From the NCBI GenBank assembly GCA_019235595.1, contig JAFAKI010000384.1:1-23413 (forward strand): a stretch of 23,413 nucleotides of DNA. Direction: 5' to 3'. The notes beneath the pieces were generated by a model that saw only the letters and a list, made by a program, of their open reading frames with translations, did no database searches and had not been told where the DNA came from. The translations under genes and the position numbers were made by a program. The DNA comes from Mucilaginibacter sp. (GTDB lineage Bacteria; Bacteroidota; Bacteroidia; Sphingobacteriales; Sphingobacteriaceae). Each line of letters opens with the position of its first letter. Position 1 is the first letter of the stretch. Below, one piece after another: positions 13,935 through 21,304 of this stretch.

Positions 13935-14789
13935 TCAACTACCCTTCGAAATCCAGCTTTTTTTGAAATCTGATGGGTTTTGACCTACGACCCTGTTAAA
14001 CAGCTTGTTAAAGTAGGAGAGACTCTCAAAGCCAACCGCATAGCACGTTTCTGTAATGTTTTTGTCCTGCATGAGGTGATTCTTGGCCATGTCTATCCGG
14101 TATTGATTCACAAAGTCGGTAAAAGTCATGTTGGTTTGCCTTTTAAAATACCGGCAAAATGCGGGTGTAGTTAAGTGTACTTTGTCGGCCACCACGTTGA
14201 CATCAGGCTTGCGGTTATAGTTGGCGTCGATGTATTCGTAGATGGCGCCCATTCTGATCTTATCCTTTAAAAAGAACTGGATACTTAGATCTTCATCGTT
14301 CAAAAGTTCATAGTCTTTTGCATTGGCTAAAGTTTGAAAGATGCTAATCAGCTCCAATAATTGCCGAAATGAACTAAGCTGGTGAAGCTGTTTTAGCTTG
14401 TCCGCTACTAAGGCTTTGGTATCAGCTCCAAAAGCAACACCTGATGAAGATTTTTTGAATAACTGTTGAATGGTTAAAAATTCGGGCGCCATGCTAATGG
14501 CTGAACCTAAGAAGTCGCTGCGAAGTTGTATAACCACCTGGTGGTAGTCGCTGCGCAGACGGTAATCAAAATTGAGATGGGGGATATTGCTGCCGATAAA
14601 AACAAGGTCGCTTTGTGTATAACCCGAAATATGCGAGCCTACATGCCTGATGCCGGCATCCGCTTCAACATATACCAGCTCAATTTCGGGATGGTAATGC
14701 CACAGAAAAGTATTGCGCAAGCGGGGAGAAAACAGCTTGAACGACTTTCCCGGCTCAAACTCCACTTTCTCTAATTGGATCTCGTTCAT
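13935..14789 (-). CDS. AraC-family transcriptional regulator
   Basis: A 284-residue regulator. The N-terminal ~100 residues form a cupin-like sensor domain (FLWHYHPEIELVYVEADAGIRHVGSHISGYTQSDLVFIGSNIPHL), the usual ligand-binding arm, often for sugars or aromatic compounds. The C-terminal ~100 residues (about 180-278) form the double helix-turn-helix DNA-binding domain, with VNVVADKVHLTTPAFCRYFKRQTNMTFTDFVNQYRIDMAKNHL and ITETCYAVGFESLSYFNKLFNRVVGQNPSDFKK. It is divergent from the dioxygenase gene across 133 bases, which suggests that it controls that gene. The ligand is unknown. Confidence 0.93.
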   Translation of the reverse strand: MNEIQLEKVEFEPGKSFKLFSPRLRNTFLWHYHPEIELVYVEADAGIRHVGSHISGYTQSDLVFIGSNIPHLNFDYRLRSDYHQVVIQLRSDFLGSAISMAPEFLTIQQLFKKSSSGVAFGADTKALVADKLKQLHQLSSFRQLLELISIFQTLANAKDYELLNDEDLSIQFFLKDKIRMGAIYEYIDANYNRKPDVNVVADKVHLTTPAFCRYFKRQTNMTFTDFVNQYRIDMAKNHLMQDKNITETCYAVGFESLSYFNKLFNRVVGQNPSDFKKSWISKGS

Positions 14790-14887
14790 TTTGTATTGCC
14801 CGATTGAGTAAATCTAAAATTAATAAATATGTCAATATAGAGCAAATATTGGTTATTGTAAAGAACAAATGCCCTTTATAATCGCCC

Positions 14888-14895
14888 TACTTTTG
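14888..14895 (+). promoter_or_regulatory. -7 promoter box of the dioxygenase gene
   Basis: TACTTTTG matches TAnnTTTG exactly, 27 bases before the ATG at 14923. Since it lies downstream of the first possible start at 14869, transcription would begin after that codon, which supports the shorter protein. Confidence 0.55.
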
Positions 14896-14922
14896 ATTTG
14901 TAAACCAAGATATAAACAGCAT

Positions 14923-15903
14923 ATGGAAAATAAAACAATGGCACCAACAATGACGCCAACCATGAGCCCCGAAAATGCACATAAAGAAATCCCCGGCAAT
15001 CCCTCGACGGCAAAATCAAGTCAGCTTAGATTAAATGACCGCAGTAACGGTAAACCATTGCGTGTGCTAAGTGAAGATGACTGGAAATTTTGGATCGAAA
15101 ACGGTTATGTGGTGATAAAAAATGCGGTGCCAAGAGAACAGGCACTACGCCTGGCTAATTATTTATGGGAGTATGAAGACAAAGATGCCAACGATATAGA
15201 AACCTGGTATAAGCGACCTAATGCTCAAATGCAAATGACGGAACTGAACAATACGGGTATGGTTGAAATTTATAACCACCAGTATATGTGGGATAACCGC
15301 CAGTATCCAAGGGTACATGATGCTTTTGCCGATGTGTGGGGAACGGATAAATTGTGGGTGACCATTGACCGTGCCAACCTGAACTTTCCATTAAGACCCG
15401 GCTTTGAATACAAGGGTTTTATTCATTGGGATTATGACCCCGAAACCAAGCCGCAAAATGTGCAGGGCGTATTGGCGCTGGCTGACCAAACAGATGAAAA
15501 TATGGGCGGTTTTCAGTGTATACCTGAATTGTACCGCACTTATGATACCTGGAAACTGACACAACCCGAGGACCGCGATCATTATAAACCCGATACAACA
15601 GGCTTTGAAATTGTGAAAGTAAAGCTTGAAGCCGGCGATCTGTTGATATTTAACAGCCTTGAACCGCACGGTATCCGCGCCAACACCAGCGGTAATAAAG
15701 TGCGCATTGCCCAATACATTGCCATGATGCCTGCACAGGAAGAAAATGAAGAACTGCGTCAATGGCGGATCAACAGCTGGCAAAGCCGCGAAGCGATGCA
15801 AGGTTACGCCTTCCCCGGCGACCCGCTTGAGCGTGAAAAGAAGAATCCGGTTGCTGAATTGAGCCCGCTAGGGAGAAAATTGTTAGGACTCGATAAATGG
15901 TGA
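14923..15903 (+). CDS. Phytanoyl-CoA dioxygenase (PhyH) family Fe(II)/2-oxoglutarate oxygenase
   Basis: A 326-residue non-haem iron oxygenase of the PhyH family, which hydroxylates substrates with 2-oxoglutarate and O2 and releases succinate and CO2. The iron facial triad is visible: HWD (His168, Asp170) in GFIHWDYDPETKP and His249 in SLEPHGIRANTSGNKVRIAQY, where Arg261 is the probable 2-oxoglutarate ligand. The jelly-roll core is complete. The first ~45 residues are a Met/Thr/Pro/Ser-rich tail of no clear role. The substrate is not predictable from sequence. The ATG at 14923 is chosen over a frame starting at 14869 because a -7 box lies between them. The gene is divergent from an AraC regulator that probably controls it. 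Confidence 0.88.
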   Translation: MENKTMAPTMTPTMSPENAHKEIPGNPSTAKSSQLRLNDRSNGKPLRVLSEDDWKFWIENGYVVIKNAVPREQALRLANYLWEYEDKDANDIETWYKRPNAQMQMTELNNTGMVEIYNHQYMWDNRQYPRVHDAFADVWGTDKLWVTIDRANLNFPLRPGFEYKGFIHWDYDPETKPQNVQGVLALADQTDENMGGFQCIPELYRTYDTWKLTQPEDRDHYKPDTTGFEIVKVKLEAGDLLIFNSLEPHGIRANTSGNKVRIAQYIAMMPAQEENEELRQWRINSWQSREAMQGYAFPGDPLEREKKNPVAELSPLGRKLLGLDKW

Positions 15904-15984
15904 CACGATTGTAAGATTTGTAAGATTACCATGATTGATTTTAAATCTTTAATCATGGTAATCCCTTAAATCCCTTAATCGTGT
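15903..15984. repeat. Palindromic element in the convergent gap (ACACGATT type, copy 2)
   Basis: Outer arms ACACGATT (15903-15910) and AATCGTGT (15977-15984) and inner arms GATTACCATGATT (15924-15936) and AATCATGGTAATC (15951-15963) are each perfect. It starts inside the dioxygenase stop codon and ends 4 bases before the stop of the convergent VOC gene. The outer arms match those of the element at 12977-13096, but the inner stem sequence differs. Confidence 0.75.
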
Positions 15985-15988
15985 AATG

Positions 15989-16342
15989 TCATTCTTCATG
16001 CAAACTCCACCTGTTGCCATCAGGGTCTTTTATAGAAGCAAATTTACCCCAAGGGGTTTGGTCAATTTTCCCAACTTCGATGCCTTTGGCATTTAGTGAC
16101 TTAATTTCTTCATCCATGTTGTCAATATGGATCACAAAACCCTCTATGCTGCCGGGTTTTAGTTGCGGAAACCAGGTAACTAAGGTAATTGACACCGCTT
16201 CCTGCCCGGGCAAGGCCAGTTGAACCCATTTTTGTGTTTCAAAAGGCGCTTCGACCAATAAATTGAAACCTAATTTCAGGTAGAACTGTTTAGCTGCTTC
16301 CTGGTCGGTAACCGGGATAGAGATGATAGAGATAGCTTTCAT
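15989..16342 (-). CDS. VOC-fold (glyoxalase/bleomycin-resistance-like) protein
   Basis: A 117-residue protein of the vicinal oxygen chelate fold. The start ISIISIPVTDQEAAKQFYLKLGFNLLVEA and the end WGKFASIKDPDGNRWSLHEE are diagnostic, and the whole protein is one compact domain with two beta-alpha-beta-beta-beta modules. Some members are metal-dependent lyases or dioxygenases and others merely bind ligands, so the reaction is unknown. It is the third gene of the SRPBCC-ArsR-VOC operon, starting 6 bases after the ArsR stop. A palindromic element follows its stop. Confidence 0.87.
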   Translation of the reverse strand: MKAISIISIPVTDQEAAKQFYLKLGFNLLVEAPFETQKWVQLALPGQEAVSITLVTWFPQLKPGSIEGFVIHIDNMDEEIKSLNAKGIEVGKIDQTPWGKFASIKDPDGNRWSLHEE

Positions 16343-16348
16343 GATGAT

Positions 16349-16672
16349 TTATTTTTTATTTCGTTGATTTAAAAGGTTTTCCAGGCTTTGCAGCTTTTCC
16401 TTCCAGAACTGTTCAAAATAAGTGATCCATTGCTTTACTTCATCAAACCCAGCTGGATTTAACTCACAGTAACGTTCCCGCCCTTCTTCGCTTATCTGTA
16501 TAAAACCCGCTTCATAAAGTACTTTTATGTGCTTAGATACAGCCGGGCGACTGATATCAAAGTTATCAGCAAGTGAGTTGATAGACAACTTTTTGTCGGT
16601 CAGCAGCATTAATATTTCACGGCGATGAGTGTCTGCAATCGCCTGAAATGGGTCTGTATTACGCCTTGTCAT
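16349..16672 (-). CDS. ArsR/SmtB-type winged-helix regulator
   Basis: A 107-residue winged-helix repressor. AIADTHRREILMLLTDKKLSINSLADNF and the recognition helix SRPAVSKHIKVL are clear, followed by the wing (GRERYCELNP) and a C-terminal dimer helix. Only one Cys is present (Cys69) and no CxC or metal motif is seen, so it belongs to the group found beside SRPBCC genes rather than to metal sensors. It overlaps the SRPBCC gene by 14 bases, showing co-transcription. Two matching palindromes on the operon promoter (17114-17129 and 17142-17157) are its likely operators. Confidence 0.9.
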   Translation of the reverse strand: MTRRNTDPFQAIADTHRREILMLLTDKKLSINSLADNFDISRPAVSKHIKVLYEAGFIQISEEGRERYCELNPAGFDEVKQWITYFEQFWKEKLQSLENLLNQRNKK

Positions 16673-17108
16673 AAGAATATTTTTCTAAAACTTGCCCAAA
16701 ACGGCGTGGGATACCTTTTTTCCATCCGTTTTCCATGAAGACGCTGGCGACAAAGTTTTTCCAGCCTTTAAAGCCCTTGTGTTCCAGCACCATTCGAGTG
16801 CCGTCAGCTTCAGCAGTAAGCGTCCAGGTCAGGACGGTATCTAACCCAATTACGCCCGGTCTGGGGCCGCCTTGCCATGAATAAACCAGTCTTTGATTGG
16901 GAACAATTTCCAGGACCTCGCAGTAAACAATGCCGTCCCACCCCATTTTTGGCATTGGTCTGCTATGAAATTGAAACTTGTGGCCTACAATTGGGAGAAA
17001 GTCATTTTTCATAAACCATTGATTGATTAAAGCTGGATCGGTTAAGCATTCCCATACCTTTTCGGGCGGATGAGGAAAATACCACTTCACAGTAAGGTCT
17101 CTTTGCAT
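16659..17108 (-). CDS. SRPBCC (AHSA1-like) domain protein
   Basis: A 149-residue START/Bet v1-type fold (AHSA1 family): TVKWYFPHPPEKVWECLTDPALINQWFM, then YCEVLEIVPNQRLVYSWQ, then TVLTWTLTAEADGTRMVLEHKGF, and a C-terminal amphipathic helix. These proteins have a deep hydrophobic pocket for small ligands; the ligand here is unknown. It is the first gene of the operon with ArsR and VOC, a set often seen together. The ATG sits 5 bases below operator 1, with the predicted transcription start inside that operator. Confidence 0.88.
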   Translation of the reverse strand: MQRDLTVKWYFPHPPEKVWECLTDPALINQWFMKNDFLPIVGHKFQFHSRPMPKMGWDGIVYCEVLEIVPNQRLVYSWQGGPRPGVIGLDTVLTWTLTAEADGTRMVLEHKGFKGWKNFVASVFMENGWKKGIPRRFGQVLEKYSYDKA

Positions 17109-17113
17109 AATAT

Positions 17114-17129
17114 GTAACTCGTTAGTTAC
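17114..17129. promoter_or_regulatory. Operator 1 of the SRPBCC-ArsR-VOC operon
   Basis: A palindrome GTAAC-N6-GTTAC covers the predicted transcription start (about 17127), just above the SRPBCC ATG. A second copy with the same arms and the same 6-base gap lies 28 bp further upstream (start to start), and both are followed by GCAAAT. Confidence 0.65.
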
Positions 17130-17130
17130 G

Positions 17131-17162
17131 CAAATGTATATGTAACGTTTGAGTTACGCAAA
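17131..17162 (-). promoter_or_regulatory. Promoter of the SRPBCC-ArsR-VOC operon
   Basis: On the minus strand, TTTG (17159-17162, -33 box) and TACATTTG (17131-17138, -7 box) are separated by 20 bases. This is the classic Bacteroidota promoter geometry and the best complete promoter in the window. Confidence 0.75.
17142..17157. promoter_or_regulatory. Operator 2 of the SRPBCC-ArsR-VOC operon
   Basis: A second GTAAC-N6-GTTAC palindrome lies exactly in the spacer between the -33 and -7 boxes. A protein bound here and at operator 1 would block RNA polymerase. The ArsR protein of the operon is the expected binder. Confidence 0.65.
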
Positions 17163-17164
17163 TT

Positions 17165-17194
17165 TTTGTTTTAAATTTTCAATGGGTAGTTTTG
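17165..17194 (+). promoter_or_regulatory. Promoter of the Crp/Fnr gene
   Basis: TTTG (17165-17168) and TAGTTTTG (17187-17194) are separated by 18 bases. Transcription would start about at the ATG (17198), giving a leaderless message. Its -33 box is 2 bp away from the -33 box of the opposite operon. Confidence 0.6.
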
Positions 17195-17197
17195 GCC

Positions 17198-17770
17198 ATG
17201 ATCGATTCTTTCATCAATTTCCTCCGTTTATTTAAAAATATATCGGATGCTGATGCCGAACTTATCAGGAATGAAATAAGTTTTAGGAAAGTGGATGAAG
17301 GCGAAGTTTTGTTTGAAGAGGGCCACGTTTGCCGCGAAATGTTTTTTATCTGCAAAGGCGTGCTCCGCATTGTCGCTCAAAACGATAAGGGGAATAAAAT
17401 GACCTATTTCTTCCTGAAAGAAAATCAGTTTTGCAGCATACTGAATAGCTTTAATAATAACATCCTTGCTCCAGAAGGTATCGAAGCAGCCTGTGATGCG
17501 GAGTTGATAGTACTGAAAAAGCAAAAACTATTAGGCCTGTACGAAAAGCTACCCTATCTTAAAGAGTTGATCACCGGTATAACTACGCAATCCTTATTAG
17601 AAAAAATAAATGTGCGCAATTCTTATTTAGGAGAAGACGCAGCTACCCGGTACCGTAACTTCCTGATGCGTCAGCCCGACATCGCCCTGCGTGTCTCATT
17701 AAGCGATATAGCTTCTTACCTGGGTATCACCCAGCAATCATTAAGCCGTATCAGAAAAAATATGCGGTAA
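17198..17770 (+). CDS. Crp/Fnr-family transcriptional regulator
   Basis: A 190-residue regulator. The N-terminal ~125 residues are a cyclic-nucleotide-binding-like beta-roll (RKVDEGEVLFEEGHVCREMFFICKGVLRIVAQNDKGNKMTYFFLKENQFCS). The C-terminal helix-turn-helix is VSLSDIASYLGITQQSLSRIRKNMR (about 167-190), where the protein ends with almost no wing. The Fnr-type Cys cluster for iron-sulfur is absent and the cAMP-binding residues are not evident, so the effector is unknown. Such short Crp-like proteins are numerous in Bacteroidota. The ATG at 17198 is preferred to a TTG two codons upstream because the promoter box ends at 17194. It is divergent from the ArsR operon and lies 74 bases ahead of the SDR gene, its probable target. 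Confidence 0.87.
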   Translation: MIDSFINFLRLFKNISDADAELIRNEISFRKVDEGEVLFEEGHVCREMFFICKGVLRIVAQNDKGNKMTYFFLKENQFCSILNSFNNNILAPEGIEAACDAELIVLKKQKLLGLYEKLPYLKELITGITTQSLLEKINVRNSYLGEDAATRYRNFLMRQPDIALRVSLSDIASYLGITQQSLSRIRKNMR

Positions 17771-17814
17771 ATCCTTTTTTTACCATTTGTTAAATGCACC
17801 CTCATTAGTGTTGG

Positions 17815-17840
17815 GGAACTTTGTTTGTCAAAAAATAATA
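17815..17840 (+). promoter_or_regulatory. Promoter/leader-like block of the SDR gene
   Basis: GGAACTTTG, then 4 bases, then TCAAAAAATAATA, just before the ATG at 17845. It is 22 of 26 identical to the block before the DUF1203 gene (8029-8054). GAACTTTG is one base from the TAnnTTTG consensus. Confidence 0.4.
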
Positions 17841-17844
17841 GATC

Positions 17845-18591
17845 ATGAAAGACAAAGAAACATTAACAAAAAGCAGTTTAAGTGGAAAACGTTTAGTTTT
17901 AATCGGCGGAACTTCAGGCTTTGGGTTGGCTACCGCAAAAGCAGCAGCAGTAGAGGGCGCTGATTTAATAGTGGTATCGAGCAGGCAAAGCAGTGTGGAT
18001 AAAGCACTGAATGTGTTACCCGAAGGCACCGAAGGTTACGCAGTTGATATATCCGACGAACAACAGGTGGAAGACTTATTTAAGAAGATAGGTGAGTTTG
18101 ACCATTTGATCTTTTCTGCGGGAGAGACTTTGCAGATAGGCAACTTAACCGATGTCAACATAGACGATTCGCGTAAGTTTTTCAATGTACGTTACTGGGG
18201 CGCTTTAATGGCCGCTAAATATGGTAGCCCGTACATCCGAAAAGGAGGCTCAATTATCCTGACTAACGGTATCGTGGGCATTCGTCCGTGGAAGGGCTGG
18301 TCGGTAGCGGCAAGTATAGGTGGGGCAGTTGAATCACTTACCAAAGGTTTGGCCATCGATCTGGCTCCGATCCGCGTGAATGCTGTCTGTGCCGGGATGG
18401 TGAAGACCGATCTGTGGAACAACATTCCAGAGGTCGATCGTGAAGCTATGTATAACGAGGTTGGAAGCAAGCTGTTGACCGGCAGGGTTGGAGAGGCTGA
18501 GGATATTGCGGAGGCCTACCTTTTCCTGATGAAAGGGAATTATACTACCGGTCAGGTGATTGTGGTTGATGGCGGTAATGTGCTGGTATAA
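17845..18591 (+). CDS. Atypical short-chain dehydrogenase/reductase-like protein lacking the YxxxK motif
   Basis: A 248-residue Rossmann-fold protein. The nucleotide-binding turn is GGTSGFG (about 21-27), and the NAG-like motif is SAGE (91-94). The C-terminal ending AYLFLMKGNYTTGQVIVVDGG is normal for the family. In the active-site helix, where classical SDRs have YxxxK, the sequence is WSVAASIGGAVESLTKGLAIDLAPIRVN. Alignment through AVESLT puts Ala155 and Gly159 at the Tyr and Lys positions. The usual Ser is replaced near Asn141. Asn114 (NVRYWG) may be kept. It may bind NAD(P) but lack ordinary dehydrogenase chemistry. The Crp/Fnr gene lies directly upstream. Confidence 0.85.
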   Translation: MKDKETLTKSSLSGKRLVLIGGTSGFGLATAKAAAVEGADLIVVSSRQSSVDKALNVLPEGTEGYAVDISDEQQVEDLFKKIGEFDHLIFSAGETLQIGNLTDVNIDDSRKFFNVRYWGALMAAKYGSPYIRKGGSIILTNGIVGIRPWKGWSVAASIGGAVESLTKGLAIDLAPIRVNAVCAGMVKTDLWNNIPEVDREAMYNEVGSKLLTGRVGEAEDIAEAYLFLMKGNYTTGQVIVVDGGNVLV

Positions 18592-18612
18592 ACATATTTT
18601 TAATAGAATAAG

Positions 18613-18647
18613 AAAGCGATGGTCTGGCCCCATCGCTTTTTGTTTTT
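18613..18647 (+). terminator. Intrinsic terminator of the SDR gene
   Basis: Arms AAAGCGATGG (18613-18622) and CCATCGCTTT (18630-18639) are perfect over 10 bp with a 7-base loop, followed by a TTGTTTTT tail. It lies 21 bases after the SDR stop. Confidence 0.85.
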
Positions 18648-18687
18648 AATGATTTTCACTTTTTCCGGCGGGCAATCTATTTTATAT

Positions 18688-18695
18688 TAAATTTG
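18688..18695 (+). promoter_or_regulatory. -7 promoter box of the GH13 gene
   Basis: TAAATTTG matches TAnnTTTG exactly, about 50 bases before the GH13 ATG. This would be the promoter of the maltose/starch cluster. A convincing -33 box is not visible, which may mean that an activator is needed. Confidence 0.45.
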
Positions 18696-18744
18696 GGACG
18701 AAGTAACCAGGTGTCTTGTACCTTGTTATTAAAAGAACCTAATT

Positions 18745-20607
18745 ATGAGAAAGTCACTGTTTCTTACTATTTGCTGTTTGTTTATGATATATCACTCGTC
18801 TGCACAAGTGCCTGCTCTTGAACGTGTTGAACCCATGTTTTGGTGGACCGGGATGAGCAACCCCGACCTGCAACTGATTGTACATGGAAAAGACATTGCT
18901 TTCAGAAGCGTTGAGCTACATTATCCCGGTGTAAAAGTAGTTAAGGTGCATAAAGTGGATAATCCCAATTATTTATTTGTAGACCTACACATTTCTTCTT
19001 CCGCATCACCGGGAACGTTCCCGATAAATTTTGTCAAACCTCGGGCAAAGACATTAACATACCAATATGAATTAAAACATCGCGATCATTCTCACGGCAG
19101 GGCGCAAGGTGTGACCAACAAAGATTTGATCTACCTGATCATGCCTGACCGCTTCTCAAATGGCGACCCGGGCAACGATTCATTCCCCGACATGCGCGAA
19201 AAAGGCATACACCGCGATTCGATGTTTAGCCGCCATGGTGGAGATATACAGGGAATCATCAATCATTTGGATTATTTGAAGGATTTGGGCGTGACTGCTA
19301 TTTGGCTAACCCCTGTTGTTGAAAATGACGAGCCAAAGGCATCTTATCATGGTTATGCGGTTACCGATCATTATAAGATCGACCCAAGATATGGCACAAA
19401 TGAATTGTATAAAGAGTTTGTAGAGAAATGCCATAAAATGGGTCTGAAAGTGATTATGGACCTGGTACATAACCATGCCGGGACAGAAGGCTACACGATA
19501 CGCGATCTACCGATGCGTGATTGGGTGCACCGCTGGCCGGAGTTTACCAAATCGAATTTCAGGGATCAGGCGGTGATGGATCCCTATGCATCAGCGTCTG
19601 ATCGCAAACAGATGCTGGATGGTTGGTTTGACCGCCGTATGGCCGATATGAATGAGGATAATCCGTTCGTTCAACGCTTTCTTACCCAAAATCACATTTG
19701 GTGGGTAGAGTATTCGGGCGTAGATGGTTTCAGATTGGACACTTATCCCTATAACGATCCTGCGTACATGGCTGAATGGGCAAAAGAGGTAAGGAAGCAG
19801 TTCCCGAACCTGTCTATTTTTGGGGAGACGCTTGTATGGTCGGTGCCTAACCAGGTGTTTTTTACGGAAGGTAACACTGTAAACAGGGGATTGGATACCC
19901 ACCTACCCGGCATAACCGACGGCGTATTGAAAGAAGCCATATATGAAGCCTTAAATGGCAAAGAGGGCTGGACGGATGGCGTGAACCGCTTGTATTCCAT
20001 TTTGGCGCAGGACTTTTTGTACAAAGACCCCACCAGGAACACTATCTTTTTGGATAACCATGACATGAGCCGCTTCTTTTCGATGGTGGGCGAGGATATG
20101 ACCAAGTACAAATCGGGTATGGCGATGCTCATGACACTACGTGGCGTGCCGCAGATGTATTATGGCGATGAGATATTGATGAAAAATTTCTCGAACCCGG
20201 ATGGACTTGTGCGCGAGGATTTTCCAGGCGGATGGCCGGATGATAAAGTGAATAAATTCACTGCCGAAGGCCGGAACGAAAAGGAGAATGAAGCTTTTAA
20301 CTATGTGCGCACGCTGGCCAATTACCGCAAAAATACCACTGCGTTGCAGACCGGCAAATTGATGCAGTATATACCCGAAGAAGGCGTTTATTTGTACTTT
20401 AGGTACGATAACCTGAAGACGGTAATGGTTGCCTATAACAGTCGCGATAAGGAACAAACAGTTAAAACAGCGCGTTATTCCGAACGAATTAATGGTGCTT
20501 TGAAGGCCAGAAATGTGATCACTGACCAGGTGATAGATATATCCCAATTAACGATTCCGGCAAAGGCAACGTTGGTGCTGGAGCTATTACCGAATAATAC
20601 ACACTAA
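18745..20607 (+). CDS. Exported GH13 alpha-glucan hydrolase (alpha-amylase / cyclomaltodextrinase-neopullulanase type)
   Basis: A 620-residue protein with a signal peptide ending near residue 20 (HSSA|QVP). Residues about 21-115 are an N-terminal Ig-like domain of the cyclomaltodextrinase type. The GH13 (beta/alpha)8 barrel follows with all four conserved regions: DLVHNH (239-244), GFRLD with Asp332 as nucleophile, FGETL with Glu361 as acid/base, and LDNHD (437-440) with Asp440 as stabiliser. A small C-terminal beta domain starts near 540. The enzyme cleaves alpha-1,4-glucans or cyclodextrins outside the cytoplasm. It resembles SusA-type neopullulanases, but no SusCD transporter is in view. 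The pgmB gene follows after 31 bases, which suggests an operon. Confidence 0.92.
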   Translation: MRKSLFLTICCLFMIYHSSAQVPALERVEPMFWWTGMSNPDLQLIVHGKDIAFRSVELHYPGVKVVKVHKVDNPNYLFVDLHISSSASPGTFPINFVKPRAKTLTYQYELKHRDHSHGRAQGVTNKDLIYLIMPDRFSNGDPGNDSFPDMREKGIHRDSMFSRHGGDIQGIINHLDYLKDLGVTAIWLTPVVENDEPKASYHGYAVTDHYKIDPRYGTNELYKEFVEKCHKMGLKVIMDLVHNHAGTEGYTIRDLPMRDWVHRWPEFTKSNFRDQAVMDPYASASDRKQMLDGWFDRRMADMNEDNPFVQRFLTQNHIWWVEYSGVDGFRLDTYPYNDPAYMAEWAKEVRKQFPNLSIFGETLVWSVPNQVFFTEGNTVNRGLDTHLPGITDGVLKEAIYEALNGKEGWTDGVNRLYSILAQDFLYKDPTRNTIFLDNHDMSRFFSMVGEDMTKYKSGMAMLMTLRGVPQMYYGDEILMKNFSNPDGLVREDFPGGWPDDKVNKFTAEGRNEKENEAFNYVRTLANYRKNTTALQTGKLMQYIPEEGVYLYFRYDNLKTVMVAYNSRDKEQTVKTARYSERINGALKARNVITDQVIDISQLTIPAKATLVLELLPNNTH

Positions 20608-20638
20608 TTAAGATAAAACATCAGCAGAAATAAAGCCA

Positions 20639-21289
20639 ATGACCACTATAAAAGCATGCATTTTTGACCTTGACGGCGTGATCGTCGATACGGCGGTTTA
20701 TCACTACAAGGCATGGAAACGACTGGCAAATGAACTCGGCTTTGATATAACCGAGGCGCAAAATGAAAACCTCAAAGGCGTGAGCCGTATGGCCTCGCTC
20801 GACCTGATCCTTGGTTGGGGTGGAGTAACTAAAACCGAAGCAGAAAAAGAACAGCTGGCCGACCAGAAAAACACCTGGTATGTAGATATGATCAACAAAA
20901 TGACCCCGGACGAAATTTTGCCCGGTGCAACCGAATTTCTGCAAGCCTGCCTTGACGCTGGATTGAAAACTGCTTTAGGATCAGCCAGTAAAAATGCGGG
21001 GATCATACTGGAAAAAACCGGGATCACGCACTTTTTTAATGCGATTATCGACGGCAACAAAGTAAGCAAACCCAAGCCCGACCCGGAAGTGTTTTTAAAA
21101 GGCGCTGAGGAATTGAGCATCCCTGCTGAAAATTGCGTGGTATTTGAAGATGCGATAGCAGGTGTAGAAGCTGCGCACAATGGTGGAATGAAAGCGGTCG
21201 GAATTGGTTCGCCTCAAGTGCTTACCGAGGCTGATTTGGTGGTGAGTGGGTTAGATAAAATGACTATAGAGAAATTGAAAACATTATAA
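20639..21289 (+). CDS. pgmB: Beta-phosphoglucomutase
   Basis: A 216-residue HAD-superfamily enzyme that interconverts beta-glucose-1-phosphate and glucose-6-phosphate. The nucleophile motif is FDLDGVIVDTA, with Asp10 (phospho-acceptor) and Asp12 (acid/base). The cap contains GVSRMASLDLIL with Arg50, and GSASKNA (114-120) supplies motif II. KPKPDPEVF (about 144-152) gives the motif III Lys, and VVFEDAIAGVEAA has Glu170 and Asp171 for magnesium. GVSR in the cap is characteristic of beta-PGM rather than generic HAD phosphatases. Its neighbour, a GH65 phosphorylase, makes exactly this substrate. Confidence 0.93.
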   Translation: MTTIKACIFDLDGVIVDTAVYHYKAWKRLANELGFDITEAQNENLKGVSRMASLDLILGWGGVTKTEAEKEQLADQKNTWYVDMINKMTPDEILPGATEFLQACLDAGLKTALGSASKNAGIILEKTGITHFFNAIIDGNKVSKPKPDPEVFLKGAEELSIPAENCVVFEDAIAGVEAAHNGGMKAVGIGSPQVLTEADLVVSGLDKMTIEKLKTL

Positions 21290-21304
21290 AACTAATAAAA
21301 AGCG

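Noticed and set aside
14790..14870. AraC binding half-sites in the divergent region (CAATA/TATTG words)
   Set aside because: Only 5-bp arms in A/T-rich DNA; no repeated unit strong enough to claim.
14869..14922. Upstream start of the dioxygenase with a short hydrophobic segment, suggesting a signal peptide
   Set aside because: The -7 box at 14888-14895 lies inside it and the segment does not fit the cytoplasmic oxygenase family.
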